A stretch of DNA of 64,000 bases from Cavia porcellus (GCF_034190915.1 NW_026947492.1:17862001-17926000); one strand, 5' to 3'. Counted from the stretch's first letter, positions 12,411-22,731 are shown. Numbers and translations are program-made. Notes: generated from the sequence alone by a model not told the origin.

Positions 12411-13362
12411 AATTTTTAAGCCCTGTTGAAAACCTACTAGAGTCTGTGAGTAGTCACTTATGTCACTCTTCTGCTGTCCCTGTTGTTCATATTGTGATGT
12501 TTTGTCCTTGTCTCTGCTCTCAAGCAGTGGTCACTCACAGTGGCCTCCCCTACCAGACTATGATGCCCCATGATGGGCACCAGTTATCCATGTACTGGCC
12601 CAGGACCACTGGTCTGCAGTTAAGGGAATAATGACAGAGTAAAACACAGACAAGAGGTGTATTTAAGTTACAAGGGAACCATAGTGGTCACACCTAAAAG
12701 ACAAGCTGAGACCTGGAGGCACAATGCCTTTGCGTCTTATTAGGTGCACTGCTTGATTGGGGGTGTGCTGGTCGCTGCAGAGAGCAGTGGAGGTGACCTG
12801 CTGTTTCCGTCAAGGTTCAGAAATTGAGGGACACTGCATTTTTGGGAAAGCACAGAGGAACAGATCACGGTTAACTGGTGCTTATCTACTAATTGGACTA
12901 CCTAGCTAGACGGAGTTTGCACAAGTCCACTCATCAGCCACCATGTTGTCCTGCTTTGCTGCACCAGAACTCCACACAATGCTAGTGTCAGCTCTGGTGG
13001 AGGCCTGAAGATTCATCTGTCCTTAGACCACCCGTGGATCTCACCAGAAGTGAGGTCGGCCTAGGACAGACTCTCAATTTATTTTGGGTCAGTTTGTTAA
13101 TATTAATTATTGCCTATTATGTACCATCTCAAGTTGGTCTTCACTGGGAGTGTTTGAAATCTACCCAGATTAGGGGAAAAAAAGTGAAGGGGGTGTCTAA
13201 TTTCTTTGCCTTACATTTAAGGTATGCATTTCTGTCCAGCTTTATTCTGAAATCTTGAGTGCTCCCAATTTCTTGTAGTTAACCATCTTTAATCCTTAGG
13301 AGCATAGTACTTACTGGATAGAAATGAAAATAAATTAAATATTAAAATTAGATTAAGAAATT

Positions 13363-13482
13363 CAATGGCATACACTTGTAGTTTCAGCTATAGAGGAGGC
13401 TGAAGCAGGAGGATCACTGGGTCAAAGAGTTTGGTACCAAACTGGACAGCACAGAGAGGCTCTGTATCAAAAATAACAAAGC
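13363..13482 (+). mobile_element. B1-like SINE
   Basis: The forward B1 order is visible: atggcatacacttgtagt, gaggctgaagcaggagg and gaggctctgtatcaaaaa. It is paired with 41070-41190 in copy B. Confidence 0.8.
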
Positions 13483-15837
13483 TCAGAATAAGATCTTTTG
13501 TATTTTCTTCTTTCCTCCCTTTCCTTTTCTCTTTCTCCCTCACCTGGCTCCTTCCCTTATCCCACCTCAGAGCTGGAGACAAATGCTGTTATTTGGTGTG
13601 CAGTGCTGAGTGCACTTTTAAACTTCTGCTCTCCATGCCTGTCCATAATAATAATCTGTCCAGTTCTGTATGCTAAAAATGTTACATAACATGTTTATAT
13701 AATGTGTGCATGCCGGGCCTGTGCTTTTACATCTTCTTTCTTCACTAAAAAGCATGTTTTTATAAATATTCATTCATACTAAAACCAGCAGGTCTCCATT
13801 AATTTTAAGACCTAGAAGCCAAGGCCTGCATAGGTAGCTGCTGCTGAGGTCATCTGACACTTAGCTGAGTTTCAATTCCCTTCCTTTTCCACGTGCTTCG
13901 TCTCCCACTTCTAGTTCATTTGATAGGGGTTTCTTGGCTCTTTTAGATTTTCTGAAGCCCAGGCATCTTTATTAAGACCAGACCATATTGATCTCTCTAC
14001 CTTACTACAACTGCACACCTGTTAAGTAACTCAGTAACCTGCAGACGCTGGTCCGACCCTTCTCAAGGTGCAGTCACCTGGGAGCCGCCTTAGATTTACT
14101 CAGCAGCTGATCACAAGTGGTAGTTGGGATCCCAGTCACCAGGCCAGGTATATGGAATTGCATTTTCTGTTTCTTTTCATTTTCTGGCACTTGGAGTTTG
14201 AATTTTCTCATTTTATCTCAATCACATACATTCAAATTTAAAAACACATGAGCTAGAGTTTCTGGGTATTTGTCGCAGATTAGTTCAGTGTGACATAACC
14301 TTTCAGGTTGAAATTTCATTTAGTTATGTGTCTGTTTTTATTTTCTGCATCCTTGCTAATATTGCTAATACAGCTTTTTGAGTTAAATTTTCTCTGTCAT
14401 CGACAAAGTCAAACTCACTGGACCTAAATATTCAGAATGAGAAAAGATGCTGTTGTACAGTTGATGAGAATCATGCTCATTTCACTTGCTTGGTTATAAA
14501 TGAATTGCGGCAATGGGATCATCATGAGAAGAAAACAAGGAAGAATAGGAGAAGATTTGCAAGGTGAGGACAGCTTGGAGTCCTTGTATGTCTATTCTAT
14601 ATTTTTCCTGTGAATACTGGAAGGATGGAATGTGAAAATGACCTTCATCCTGAGCGTTGGCTTGGGACTTGACATAAATTGCTCTTTCAGTGTGATTCAA
14701 TATAATGGGACCTTCGGGAGAGCACTTCATGCTCTTGCATCCCCTAAGCAAAATACTCCATATTTCATAGAGAACACAAGTATTGATCACCACAGTCTTC
14801 ACCATTACCATGACTGAGGAATTTGGTCTTGGGGGACACGTTTCACATTTATCTTCAGGCACTTTTGGTTCCTTAGTAATTTGGGGAAATTTGAAAGTGG
14901 AAATTGGAACTAATTTTAGTGGTTGCAGGAATTTTTATTAGCTCAAGTATCAAATCTATAATTTAAGGTTTTTAAAACCATTTTCCTTGGCTTTTTATTT
15001 TTCCTGTATCTTCTCTCTTGAAGTTTTCCAGCCCTATTGGTTAAATATCCATGGAAATGATCTTTGAATGATTTTCCATCCTCTGTCCTTTCTCCTGAGC
15101 TCCGCTTAGCATTATGTACACATCTTCCTATTGGCTTAGATGCTTATTTGAAACGGAATATATAAATTAAACTAATATTTTTAGTTTTCCTGAGTTTTCT
15201 CTGAAGCACACAAGGCAGTAATCTGAGACATTTTATGACCTAATTCTATCTGCTTTCTGATACATTTTCCTGAATCTCCCCTGGATAGAATTTCTGCATA
15301 TGACTTTCTCAGAACCACTCACCACACCAATATTAATTCACAGAAGTTTCTATTCTTTCCAAAATAAAGAATAAAAAACCTTGTGTGGCTTCCAATATTC
15401 TCCCACAGGGGCAGACCTGGACATTTGTGTACTTCTTACATTGCACTAATGCAAGCCTGTCTCTGGGCCGTGTCTATGCTGCTGTCCTTTGATGAGAGAC
15501 ACTAGACATATCCTAGAGGATGCGCAAGTTCCCAGTGATTTTAACGATGGAGAAACTTACACTGTATAGTTATTTTTTCAAAGGAGGTCAGTAATTCTCA
15601 CACAGCTTGCCCTCAGACTGCATCTGAGAGTATAGCAGTGGCCCCTGCCTGTTTTACTAAGTTCTTTTGTTCCATATTTTTTTACCTAAAAATAGAAGTA
15701 TTGTCACAGTAAGCTTTCACCAGTGGAATACAGGGAGTTTGTACTTTCTAGTATATGTCATAGAAAAAAAATGAGAAAATGCTCTTCATTCATTCTCCTT
15801 TATAACATCATTGAGCACCTGCTCCACATGTTATTTG

Positions 15838-16186
15838 TTGCTTATTTTATTTAAAAAAGGAGATAAAGATAAAAGAGGACATAAAACAACACAGATCAGA
15901 ACAGGGAAATTTTAAGCAACATAGTGTTTCACCACAAGACAACCCGACATAACAGTAGTTACCATAGTGACTCTTTCCTTGAAATATTTCAGTATATGTT
16001 GATATACTCTAGCATCAAACATAAAAAGACAATGTAAAACCAATCAAGAGAATGGAAGTAACACAGAGTATTTAGAACCCACTAACAGAAAACAAACAAT
16101 GGTTTCTATATTATCTCCTTGTCTATAAAAAGTTTGTTTATACTTTCACATATAATAAAATCCAGTAAGATAAAACATGACAAAAC
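15838..16186 (-). mobile_element. Older LINE-1, 3' UTR part (left of provirus)
   Basis: This is the minus-strand LINE-1 3' UTR, starting on the plus strand with a decayed poly-T run (ttattttattt) followed by the ggagataaagataaaa block also present in the LINE-1 3' UTR at 44200. The element is interrupted by the provirus at 16187 and resumes at 22726. The uninterrupted counterpart in copy B spans 45418-47030. Confidence 0.8.
16181..16186. repeat. Target-site duplication, left copy
   Basis: The hexamer caaaac directly precedes the 5' LTR and recurs directly after the 3' LTR at 22726-22731. A 6-bp duplication is usual for class II ERV and betaretroviral integrases. Confidence 0.95.
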
Positions 16187-16757
16187 TGTGGGGGATGAGG
16201 TGTCACTTTGTAGGCCCAACCCCCTCTAACCTGCAATTTACAATAGCCGCCCTGGTATGCGAGAAGGAGGTAGAATAGGAATGCCTGTTCTCAGTGAGAC
16301 CCCTCACCCTCTGGAATCCATACTGTGAGCTGGCTTTGTTTTGCAGAAGTCTTGAGGAAGTGGCTGGCCACCCTTTGTGACACTAACAGCAGACAAATTA
16401 ACAACATTCTTGAGCTAATGAATTTCTTCCTGGGCTAGAGAAGTTATGAGAACTGGTTGTGATTATTTACTTCACTTAGATAGTTTTAGAATAAACATTG
16501 TAGTCTGTCACGTTGTAGCTTGCCACAAAGAATGCCTTTTCACTACTTAATTATCTGGGCTCTGTGAACTGATCGGGTTTACTATATATGAATCCTAAAA
16601 TAAAGATTGTGCGTGCAGTGCAGTGTAACGCGGTGCAGACAGTAAAAGTGCCGTGTCCTGTCTTCCTTTCCGAGCACTGTACCCCCCGTGTCCCGATCAG
16701 GCGTGTGTGCGTGTTTACCTTTCCCGGAGTTCAGAGTGCTCTAAGACACTCACGACA
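16187..16757 (+). repeat. 5' LTR
   Basis: The 571-bp LTR begins TGTGGGGGAT and ends CACGACA, so it has TG...CA termini. It carries a TATA-like box at 16583-16590 and AATAAA at 16599-16604, followed by a GT-rich stretch. Because the AATAAA lies only 16 bases after the TATA box, transcription should start near 16610 and R should be very short with the poly(A) signal in U3, an arrangement known from some betaretroviruses. The R limits are inferred. Confidence 0.95.
16583..16604 (+). promoter_or_regulatory. LTR TATA box and poly(A) signal
   Basis: TATATATG at 16583-16590 is followed by AATAAA at 16599-16604. In the 3' LTR the same pair lies at 22551-22558 and 22567-22572, where the AATAAA would direct 3' end formation of proviral transcripts. 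Confidence 0.7.
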
Positions 16758-16759
16758 AG

Positions 16760-16779
16760 TGGCGCCCGAATTCAGGGAC
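16760..16779 (+). other. Primer binding site, tRNA-Lys3-like with 2-nt insertion
   Basis: Two bases after the LTR the sequence reads TGGCGCCCGAATTCAGGGAC. The Lys3-type site is expected here; the first 11 bases and the last 7 agree, with TT inserted between them. A priming tRNA would pair over the first 11 bases and then bulge. Alternatively a variant tRNA is used. Confidence 0.75.
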
Positions 16780-16796
16780 TCCGAAGGTCGCTTAGG

Positions 16797-16805
16797 AAGG
16801 TAAGT
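16797..16805 (+). other. Predicted proviral splice donor
   Basis: The sequence AAG|GTAAGT has its exon end at 16799. It matches the donor consensus very closely and lies in the leader between the primer site and the gag ATG, where simple retroviruses place the donor for env mRNA. Confidence 0.7.
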
Positions 16806-16824
16806 ATAATTTTATTACGGGGAA

Positions 16825-18207
16825 ATGGGACAATCTGCTTCCTCTCCTTTCTTAAAAATTCTTAAACATTTATTATCTATATATGGCATATCGCTCAGGT
16901 CAGCTGACTTGGATATGTGTATTGATACAATTAAAGAATATAATCCTTGGTTTCCAGATGAAGGAACTTTGGATGTAGAAGTATGGAGGAAGGCAAGGGT
17001 TAGTATAGAAAGGGCTATGCAACAGGAGGAAAAGATTCCTTTACGTTTTTGGGCTATTTGGTCGGTTGTGTACTCTTTATTAAAAGCTATGGAAGATGAA
17101 CATATTGTAGAAAATCTTCAACTAGAAATTAAGCCAGTTATTCAGGAATTGCCCCTCACAGAGGAGGAGCAGAATGTAGTTCAAAATGACGCTATCGCTT
17201 TAAGTAGTGAAAAGGCGTCCAAACTGAAAGTAAAATCCGCTACAGCCGACTCAGCTTTAGCTGCCGCAGCAATATCAAATTATGACAATCGCCCAATTTT
17301 ACAGGCTATACAGCATTTAACACAAGAGGTGAAACAACTCTCTGTTAAGCAGAAGCCGCCTATAGCTCCCTCTGCACCTCCTCCATCTAACCCTAATTGG
17401 AGTAAAGCCAAGCTAGCTTTGGCTGATCTACCAAAATTAGGGGATTCTGATGAGGAAAAGCCTGCCTTTGCTTTCCCTGTAATCAGGCCGCAGCCAATAG
17501 ATGGAGAGGCAGTTCCCCCTAGATGGGAAGCATTTAATATGGATGATTTAGCAAAATTAAAAAAGGCTGTAACCCTTTATGGCCCTCAGGCTCATTACAC
17601 TAGAGAATTAATAACATCGGTAGCAGATCAGTATGGTAATCTTGCTCCTTATGATTGGAAAGCCTTGGCCAAAATTCTTTTAAAAGAGCCAGAATATTTA
17701 CAGTGGCACATGTGGTTTATGGAAGGTTGTGCAGAAAAGACAAGGCAAAATGCTGACGATCGAGATCCTAATATTAGACTCATTTCTTATCCCATGCTCT
17801 CTGGTACAGGTTTCTTTGATACTGTTGAGCATCAGGCAGGAGCTCCAAGAGAGATTCATGCTCAATTAAAAAGTATTGCTTTAGAAGCTTGGGATAAAAT
17901 ACGGCCTAAAGGATCAAAATATGGATCTTGGGCTAAAGTTCTGCAAGGAGCCAATGAACCGTATGTTGAGTTCGTTGCAAGACTTCAAAATGTTATAGAA
18001 AAAACAGTAGTGGGACAAGACTTACAAGAGCATCTCTTAAAAATGTTAGCTTTTGAAAATGCTAATGATGAATGCAAAAGGGCTTTAATTCCAATAAAAG
18101 ATACTGGAACGATTGACAGTTTTATAAAACAATGTAAAGATTTAAATTCAGAATCTAGGAGAATGCAACTGTTTGCTAAAATCATGGCAAACACGTGGAC
18201 TAATTGA
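16825..18207 (+). pseudogene. gag: ERV gag, truncated before nucleocapsid
   Basis: The frame encodes 460 aa. The N-terminus MGQS has the glycine-2 context for myristoylation, and the matrix region occupies roughly residues 1-95. A PSAP late-domain motif lies at 182-185 in a proline-rich linker. Capsid starts near P218 and includes the major homology region around 373-389 (LQGANEPYVEFVARL). The frame ends with TGA at 18205-18207. Beyond it the same frame continues with a basic stretch and the first cysteine of a zinc knuckle before hitting the deletion junction near 18243, so the stop is a point change on top of the deletion. The product would lack the RNA-binding nucleocapsid. The start is the first ATG after the predicted splice donor. 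A matrix-capsid protein could still be made, but packaging and maturation would need a helper. Confidence 0.93.
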
Positions 18208-18242
18208 CAATCTAAAAAGGAACAGTCTTTAAAATGTTTTAA

Positions 18243-20249
18243 TTGGTAATAGCACAAGATAAAATTCAAAAGAAAGAAGTTAGTCATTATTTGGGATATA
18301 TTCTTACTAGACAAAAGGTGATTCCACAAAAAATGTCTATTAGGAGAGATAAGTTATCCACTTTAAATGATTTTCAAAAAATATTAGGGGATATTAATTG
18401 GCTTCGTCCCACACTAGGTATTCCTACCCATGCATTACAACATTTGTTTGCTACTCTACAGGGCTCTTCAGATCCATCCAGCCCTCGTTCTTTAACAACA
18501 AAAGCAGAGCAAGAATTACAGTTTGTAGAACAACAAATTAAAGATGCATTTTTAATTAGGATTGATCCTAAATTGCCTCTAACTTTATATATTATTAATA
18601 CTTTTCAATATCCCTCTGCAGCTTTAGGTCAAAATGCTATGCCAGTAGAATGGGTATTCACTAAAACTAAGCAATCTAAAAATGTTATGCCTTAGATTGA
18701 CATGGTTGCAGCTTTAATTATGAATGGTAGAGCTCGTTCTATAACTTTGATAGGAGAAGATACAAACAATATAGTTATCCCTTTAACTAAGGAACAATGG
18801 GAATATTTGTTGTCAATTACTGAAACCTTACAAATTGCTTTAGCAGATTTCATGGGAACTTTTTCATATCATTTTCCTAAAAGTAAATTATGGGATTTTT
18901 TTAGACGTCAACAATTTGTGGTTAATACCTTATTAGCTGTACAGCCAATTCCACAAGCTTTGACTATATTTACAGATGGATCTAAAAATAAAGCTACATA
19001 TTGGACTCAAAAATCTTACTGGGTACGTCAGACAAATTTTAACTCTGTACAACAAAATAAACTTTTTGCTATATTGCAAGTGTTTTTAGATTTTCATAAC
19101 CAACCTATTAATATAATAGCCGATTCAGCCTATTCTGTTGGAGTAGTGACAAATATCTATTCAGCTGTGTTATATTCTAATAAGCCTGCCTTATTGTCTT
19201 TATTTCAAAATTTACAAATACATGTTCAAAAAAGAAATCATTCTTATTTTATTACTCATTTACGTTCTCATTCTCAGTTACCCGGACCATTAGTATCAGG
19301 TAACAATACAGTGGATTCCTTAGTTATGTTCACCACACCCATTGAAGAACATCAATTTAATCATGCGAATGCAGGACATTTGCATCTTAAATATAAGATA
19401 CCTTTTACAAAAGCTAAACAGATTATAAAAGCCTGCCCTATTTGTAGACCATTACATTTAAGAATTATTCCCGCAGGTGTCAACCCTCGAGGAACTCAAC
19501 CTAATGAGTTATGGCAAATAGATATTACACATATACCTTCTTTTGGTCGGCTTTCTTATGTACATGTAGTTATTGATATCTATTCTTCATTTCTATGGGC
19601 TACTGCTCAACAGGGAGAATCCACTAAAAATGTTATTGTACATTTATTAGAGACTTTTACAGTTATGGGAATTCCTTCTAAAATCAAAACAGATAATGGA
19701 CCTGCTTATACTAGCAGAACATTTAAACAATTTTGTGATCTCCATAATATTATTCATATTACAGGGATTAAATATAACCCCCAGGGTCAAGCTATTGTTG
19801 AAAGAGCACATGGCACTCTTAAGTTGCAAATTAAAAAATTAAAAAGGAGGAGTCAGGAGGATATTCAGATACCAATACTGTTTAAATTGCAAAACAGTCC
19901 AAAAACATTACTGCATCAAGCATTGTTTATTTTAAATTTTCTCAATTTACCACAAGGTGAAATATTAACAAGAGCTGAAAGACATTTCGAACAGCAACAA
20001 CAGCCTTATGTGATTAATGAACCTATTTGGACTAAAACAGCTCCAGAGGCTGAATGGGAGAAGGGCACACTGCTCTATAAGGGGAAAGGTTTTGGTTATA
20101 TCTCCACAGAAAATGGAATTCAGCAGTGGGTCCCTGGACGATGGATCAGGATCCGCGCCTCCAGACCCTGTTCGCCAGCCCCGGAGACAACTCCCCAAGG
20201 AACCGGAACCGTGCCTTCAGAAGCGAGCACGAAACCAGCTAGAGGCTGA
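18243..20249 (+). pseudogene. pol: ERV pol remnant: RT thumb/connection, RNase H, integrase
   Basis: This single reading frame is broken by one TAG at 18693-18695. It begins without an ATG inside the RT thumb (SHYLGYIL) directly after the deletion junction; the palm with the catalytic aspartates is absent. RNase H follows: aspartates at codons 18975, 19122 and 19314 are present, but the position expected to be glutamate (before LFAIL) is lysine, codon 19059-19061. Integrase has an HX3H...CX2C zinc-binding region near 19340-19450, and a complete DD35E triad at codons 19521, 19692 and 19800 with exactly 35 residues between the last two. The C-terminal domain runs to about 20150. It is in a different frame from gag and has lost the frameshift region, so it is probably not translated in the normal way. 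The frame ends 28 bases before the likely env ATG. Confidence 0.93.
20207..20220 (+). other. Candidate env mRNA splice acceptor
   Basis: The sequence aaccgtgccttcag ends in CAG after a short pyrimidine run and lies 57 bases before the likely env ATG. Used with the donor at 16799 it would give an env message. The pyrimidine tract is weak, so this is only a candidate. Confidence 0.35.
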
Positions 20250-20277
20250 AGATGCTGAGCTTGTTCCTATCGCAGCC

Positions 20278-22197
20278 ATGGCCAGATTACAGCTAAGAAA
20301 ATCCCGTCGCTCACAGCTACCAAATTTAAATCCCCTCCCTACATGGGGACAATTAAAGAAATTGACCATAGAAGGGCAACGGCTTGTCCTTCAAGCAGGA
20401 AAGCCTTTAAACCCTGAAAACTTGTTTTTAGCTTTATGTGCCTTGCTCACCGTTGCATCGGGGACTGAGATACCTCCACATTCGTACTGGGCATATATTC
20501 CAAATCCCCCTTTATTAGAACCTGTAAAATGGGGAACTAGTGATATTTTACTTTATACCACACCTAGAGAAATTTTGTCAGCACCGTGGGCTGATTTAAC
20601 CCCCCACAATCAAGATGATGGGACATTATTCAATTTTACTTATTATGGTAATCAAAGGCCTATTTGCATTGGGGAACCGCCTTGCATCCCTCTGGGATGG
20701 CAGTATTGGATTCAACATGGAATAAAAGCAGGCAACAAAAGGACAAGGCTTCAAGCCTTGGCTGCTCAAACCTTTAATGTTACCTGGAGAAATTTAACAG
20801 CACCTGACACAAATACATTTCCTGTATGCCCTGAATTCACTTATAAAAATATTTCTTATAATCCCATAATTTGGCAACTATGTATGGGAAAATTTGCTAA
20901 AAATATTGATGGGTATATTATTTGGGGACCATTTGGAAAATTCGTTAATGGATGTGCTAAATGGAATGAGACAAGATGTAATCTCTCTGTTGTGTATAGT
21001 CTTCCAGATCCAAAGAAAATAACTAACGGAGCTCCTATATTTCCTCAGAAGACGTCTCTTTTGTGGTGGGGAGATGGTGGAATCGCTAACCCTGCTGTTG
21101 CAGCCGAAGAATACCCTCATCACCTTCAAAATCATATTTGGAAGATTCCAGCCGCTATGCAACCTGTAACCTTGTACAATGTTTCCTATTCAGGGACTAG
21201 TCGATCTGTATCTACTACTTATAATTTTACTAGGTTTAAAATGTATAATATTACTGTTTGTGCACCTCTGCCTTATGTCTTTTTAGTGGGAACTTTTAAT
21301 TTTACACATTTTTCTTGTACTTGTTTAAATTGTCAATTGTTTACATGCTTAAATAGCACACTAAATTTCACCAAGCCTTATACAGTTATGCTGTTACAAC
21401 AAAAAACTCATATTTGGTTGCCTGTAAATTTAACTCGACCATGGTCTCAAGACCCAGTAATTTCTGTTACTACTAAATTTTTTAAACATCTGTTAAAACA
21501 TACAAAAAGATTTATTGGAATAGTGGTTGCTGTACTGTTAAGTCTGATAACTGTAGCCTCCCTAGCAGCAGTCTCAAAAATAGCTTTACAAACCTCTTTG
21601 CAAAAAAAACATGTTGTAGAATTATGGCATAAAAATTCTCATGAACTTTGGTTAACTCAGTGGCAAATAAATGCCAAACTACGACAACAAATAGACCTCC
21701 TTAAACAAACAGTTAAATGGATGGGTAGAAAAATATTGGCTCTTCAGCATCAAGTGTTTTTAAAATGTGATTGGAATTCAACTACTTTCTGTATAACCCA
21801 ACGACCTTATAATCAAACAGAACATGAATGGGAAGTGATTAGAATGTATCTAAATGGAAACATCTCTGCCCAGGAGAAAATAGAATCTTTACATAATCAA
21901 ATTGACAAGGATTTTGCAAAGCAAAATGATGATGAATCCCTGGCACAATTCGCGCAATTGCTTGCTCAATCTTTGAAAGGATTAGATTCCAAAGGAATCT
22001 GGCAGAGCATAACCCACACTTTAAGTGGCATGGGACTTAGTTTAATTATAGTTCTCATTGCCATAGTTCTTGTGTATTTTTACTACATAAGACAAAATAC
22101 TATTAATAACCTGATCTTATGGAAATTGTTGTTAAAAAATAAAAAGGAAGGAAGTGTGGGGGATGAGGTGTCACTTTGTAGGCCCAACCCCCTCTAA
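20278..22197 (+). CDS. env: ERV envelope glycoprotein, unbroken frame
   Basis: From the ATG in a strong context (gccATGG) the frame encodes 639 aa; it stays open upstream to 20017 inside pol, so a longer leader is possible. Residues 1-48 are basic and mostly hydrophilic, followed by a hydrophobic signal core at about 49-60. The surface subunit has 13 NxS/T sites. A basic HTKR lies at 408-411, directly before a hydrophobic segment from F412 that looks like a fusion peptide. The transmembrane subunit has a helical region, a CX7C loop, three NxS/T sites, a membrane span at about 587-605 and a short tail. The last 14 codons lie in the 3' LTR. The layout is that of a betaretroviral Env. The cleavage motif is not an ideal furin site because P4 is histidine. 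No stop or frameshift is present, unlike gag and pol. Whether it is expressed or functional cannot be seen from sequence. Confidence 0.9.
   Translation: MARLQLRKSRRSQLPNLNPLPTWGQLKKLTIEGQRLVLQAGKPLNPENLFLALCALLTVASGTEIPPHSYWAYIPNPPLLEPVKWGTSDILLYTTPREILSAPWADLTPHNQDDGTLFNFTYYGNQRPICIGEPPCIPLGWQYWIQHGIKAGNKRTRLQALAAQTFNVTWRNLTAPDTNTFPVCPEFTYKNISYNPIIWQLCMGKFAKNIDGYIIWGPFGKFVNGCAKWNETRCNLSVVYSLPDPKKITNGAPIFPQKTSLLWWGDGGIANPAVAAEEYPHHLQNHIWKIPAAMQPVTLYNVSYSGTSRSVSTTYNFTRFKMYNITVCAPLPYVFLVGTFNFTHFSCTCLNCQLFTCLNSTLNFTKPYTVMLLQQKTHIWLPVNLTRPWSQDPVISVTTKFFKHLLKHTKRFIGIVVAVLLSLITVASLAAVSKIALQTSLQKKHVVELWHKNSHELWLTQWQINAKLRQQIDLLKQTVKWMGRKILALQHQVFLKCDWNSTTFCITQRPYNQTEHEWEVIRMYLNGNISAQEKIESLHNQIDKDFAKQNDDESLAQFAQLLAQSLKGLDSKGIWQSITHTLSGMGLSLIIVLIAIVLVYFYYIRQNTINNLILWKLLLKNKKEGSVGDEVSLCRPNPL
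22141..22154 (+). other. Polypurine tract
   Basis: The run aaaaaggaaggaag ends exactly at the first base of the 3' LTR, as expected for the plus-strand primer of reverse transcription. It lies within the env frame. Confidence 0.85.
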
Positions 22198-22725
22198 CCT
22201 GCAATTTACAATAGCCGCCCTGGTATGCGAGAAGGAGGTAGAATAGGAATGCCTGTTCTCAGTGAGACCCCTCACCCTCTGGAATCCATACTGTGAGCTG
22301 GCTTTGTTTTGCAGAAGTCTTGAGGAAGTGGCTGGCCACCCTTTGTGACACTAACAGCAGACAAATTAACAACATTCTTGAGCTAATGAATTTCTTCCTG
22401 GGCTAGAGAAGTTATGAGAACTGGTTGTGATTATTTACTTCACTTAGATAGTTTTAGAATAAACATTGTAGTCTGTCACGTTGTAGCTTGCCACAAAGAA
22501 TGCCTTTTCACTACTTAATTATCTGGGCTCTGTGAACTGATCGGGTTTACTATATATGAATCCTAAAATAAAGATTGTGCGTGCAGTGCAGTGTAACGCG
22601 GTGCAGACAGTAAAAGTGCCGTGTCCTGTCTTCCTTTCCGAGCACTGTACCCCCCGTGTCCTGATCAGGCGTGTGTGCGTGTTTACCTTTCCCGGAGTTC
22701 AGAGTGCTCTAAGACACTCACGACA
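22155..22725 (+). repeat. 3' LTR
   Basis: This 571-bp LTR is identical to the 5' LTR by direct comparison except T at 22662 for C at 16694. It includes the end of env (stop at 22195-22197) and the AATAAA at 22567-22572. It lies 2.5 kb upstream of an intact OR coding exon on the same strand. Confidence 0.96.
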
Positions 22726-22731
22726 CAAAAC
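22726..22731. repeat. Target-site duplication, right copy
   Basis: The hexamer caaaac matches 16181-16186 exactly. The LINE-1 3' UTR resumes directly after it. Confidence 0.95.

Larger units (their letters stand above)
16187..22725 (+). mobile_element. Young endogenous betaretrovirus, internally deleted
   Basis: This is a 6539-bp provirus in the order LTR, primer site, gag, partial pol, env, polypurine tract, LTR. The LTRs (571 bp each) differ at one position, 16694 C versus 22662 T, which implies recent integration or recent LTR homogenisation. Gag with a matrix/PSAP/capsid layout, a lysine-tRNA-like primer site, a 6-bp target duplication and a DD35E integrase place it with class II (beta-like) ERVs. 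Protease, any dUTPase, most of nucleocapsid and the RT catalytic palm are missing, so it cannot replicate alone. The env frame is open. Copy B has an empty site near 45770, so integration came after the segmental duplication. It lies within an older minus-strand LINE-1. The subfamily name is not assigned. Confidence 0.97.

Noticed and set aside
14494..14862. 122-codon open frame on the minus strand
   Set aside because: The copy B partner (about 42220-42580) is interrupted, and the protein has no recognisable domain. It looks like a chance frame in diverged non-coding DNA.
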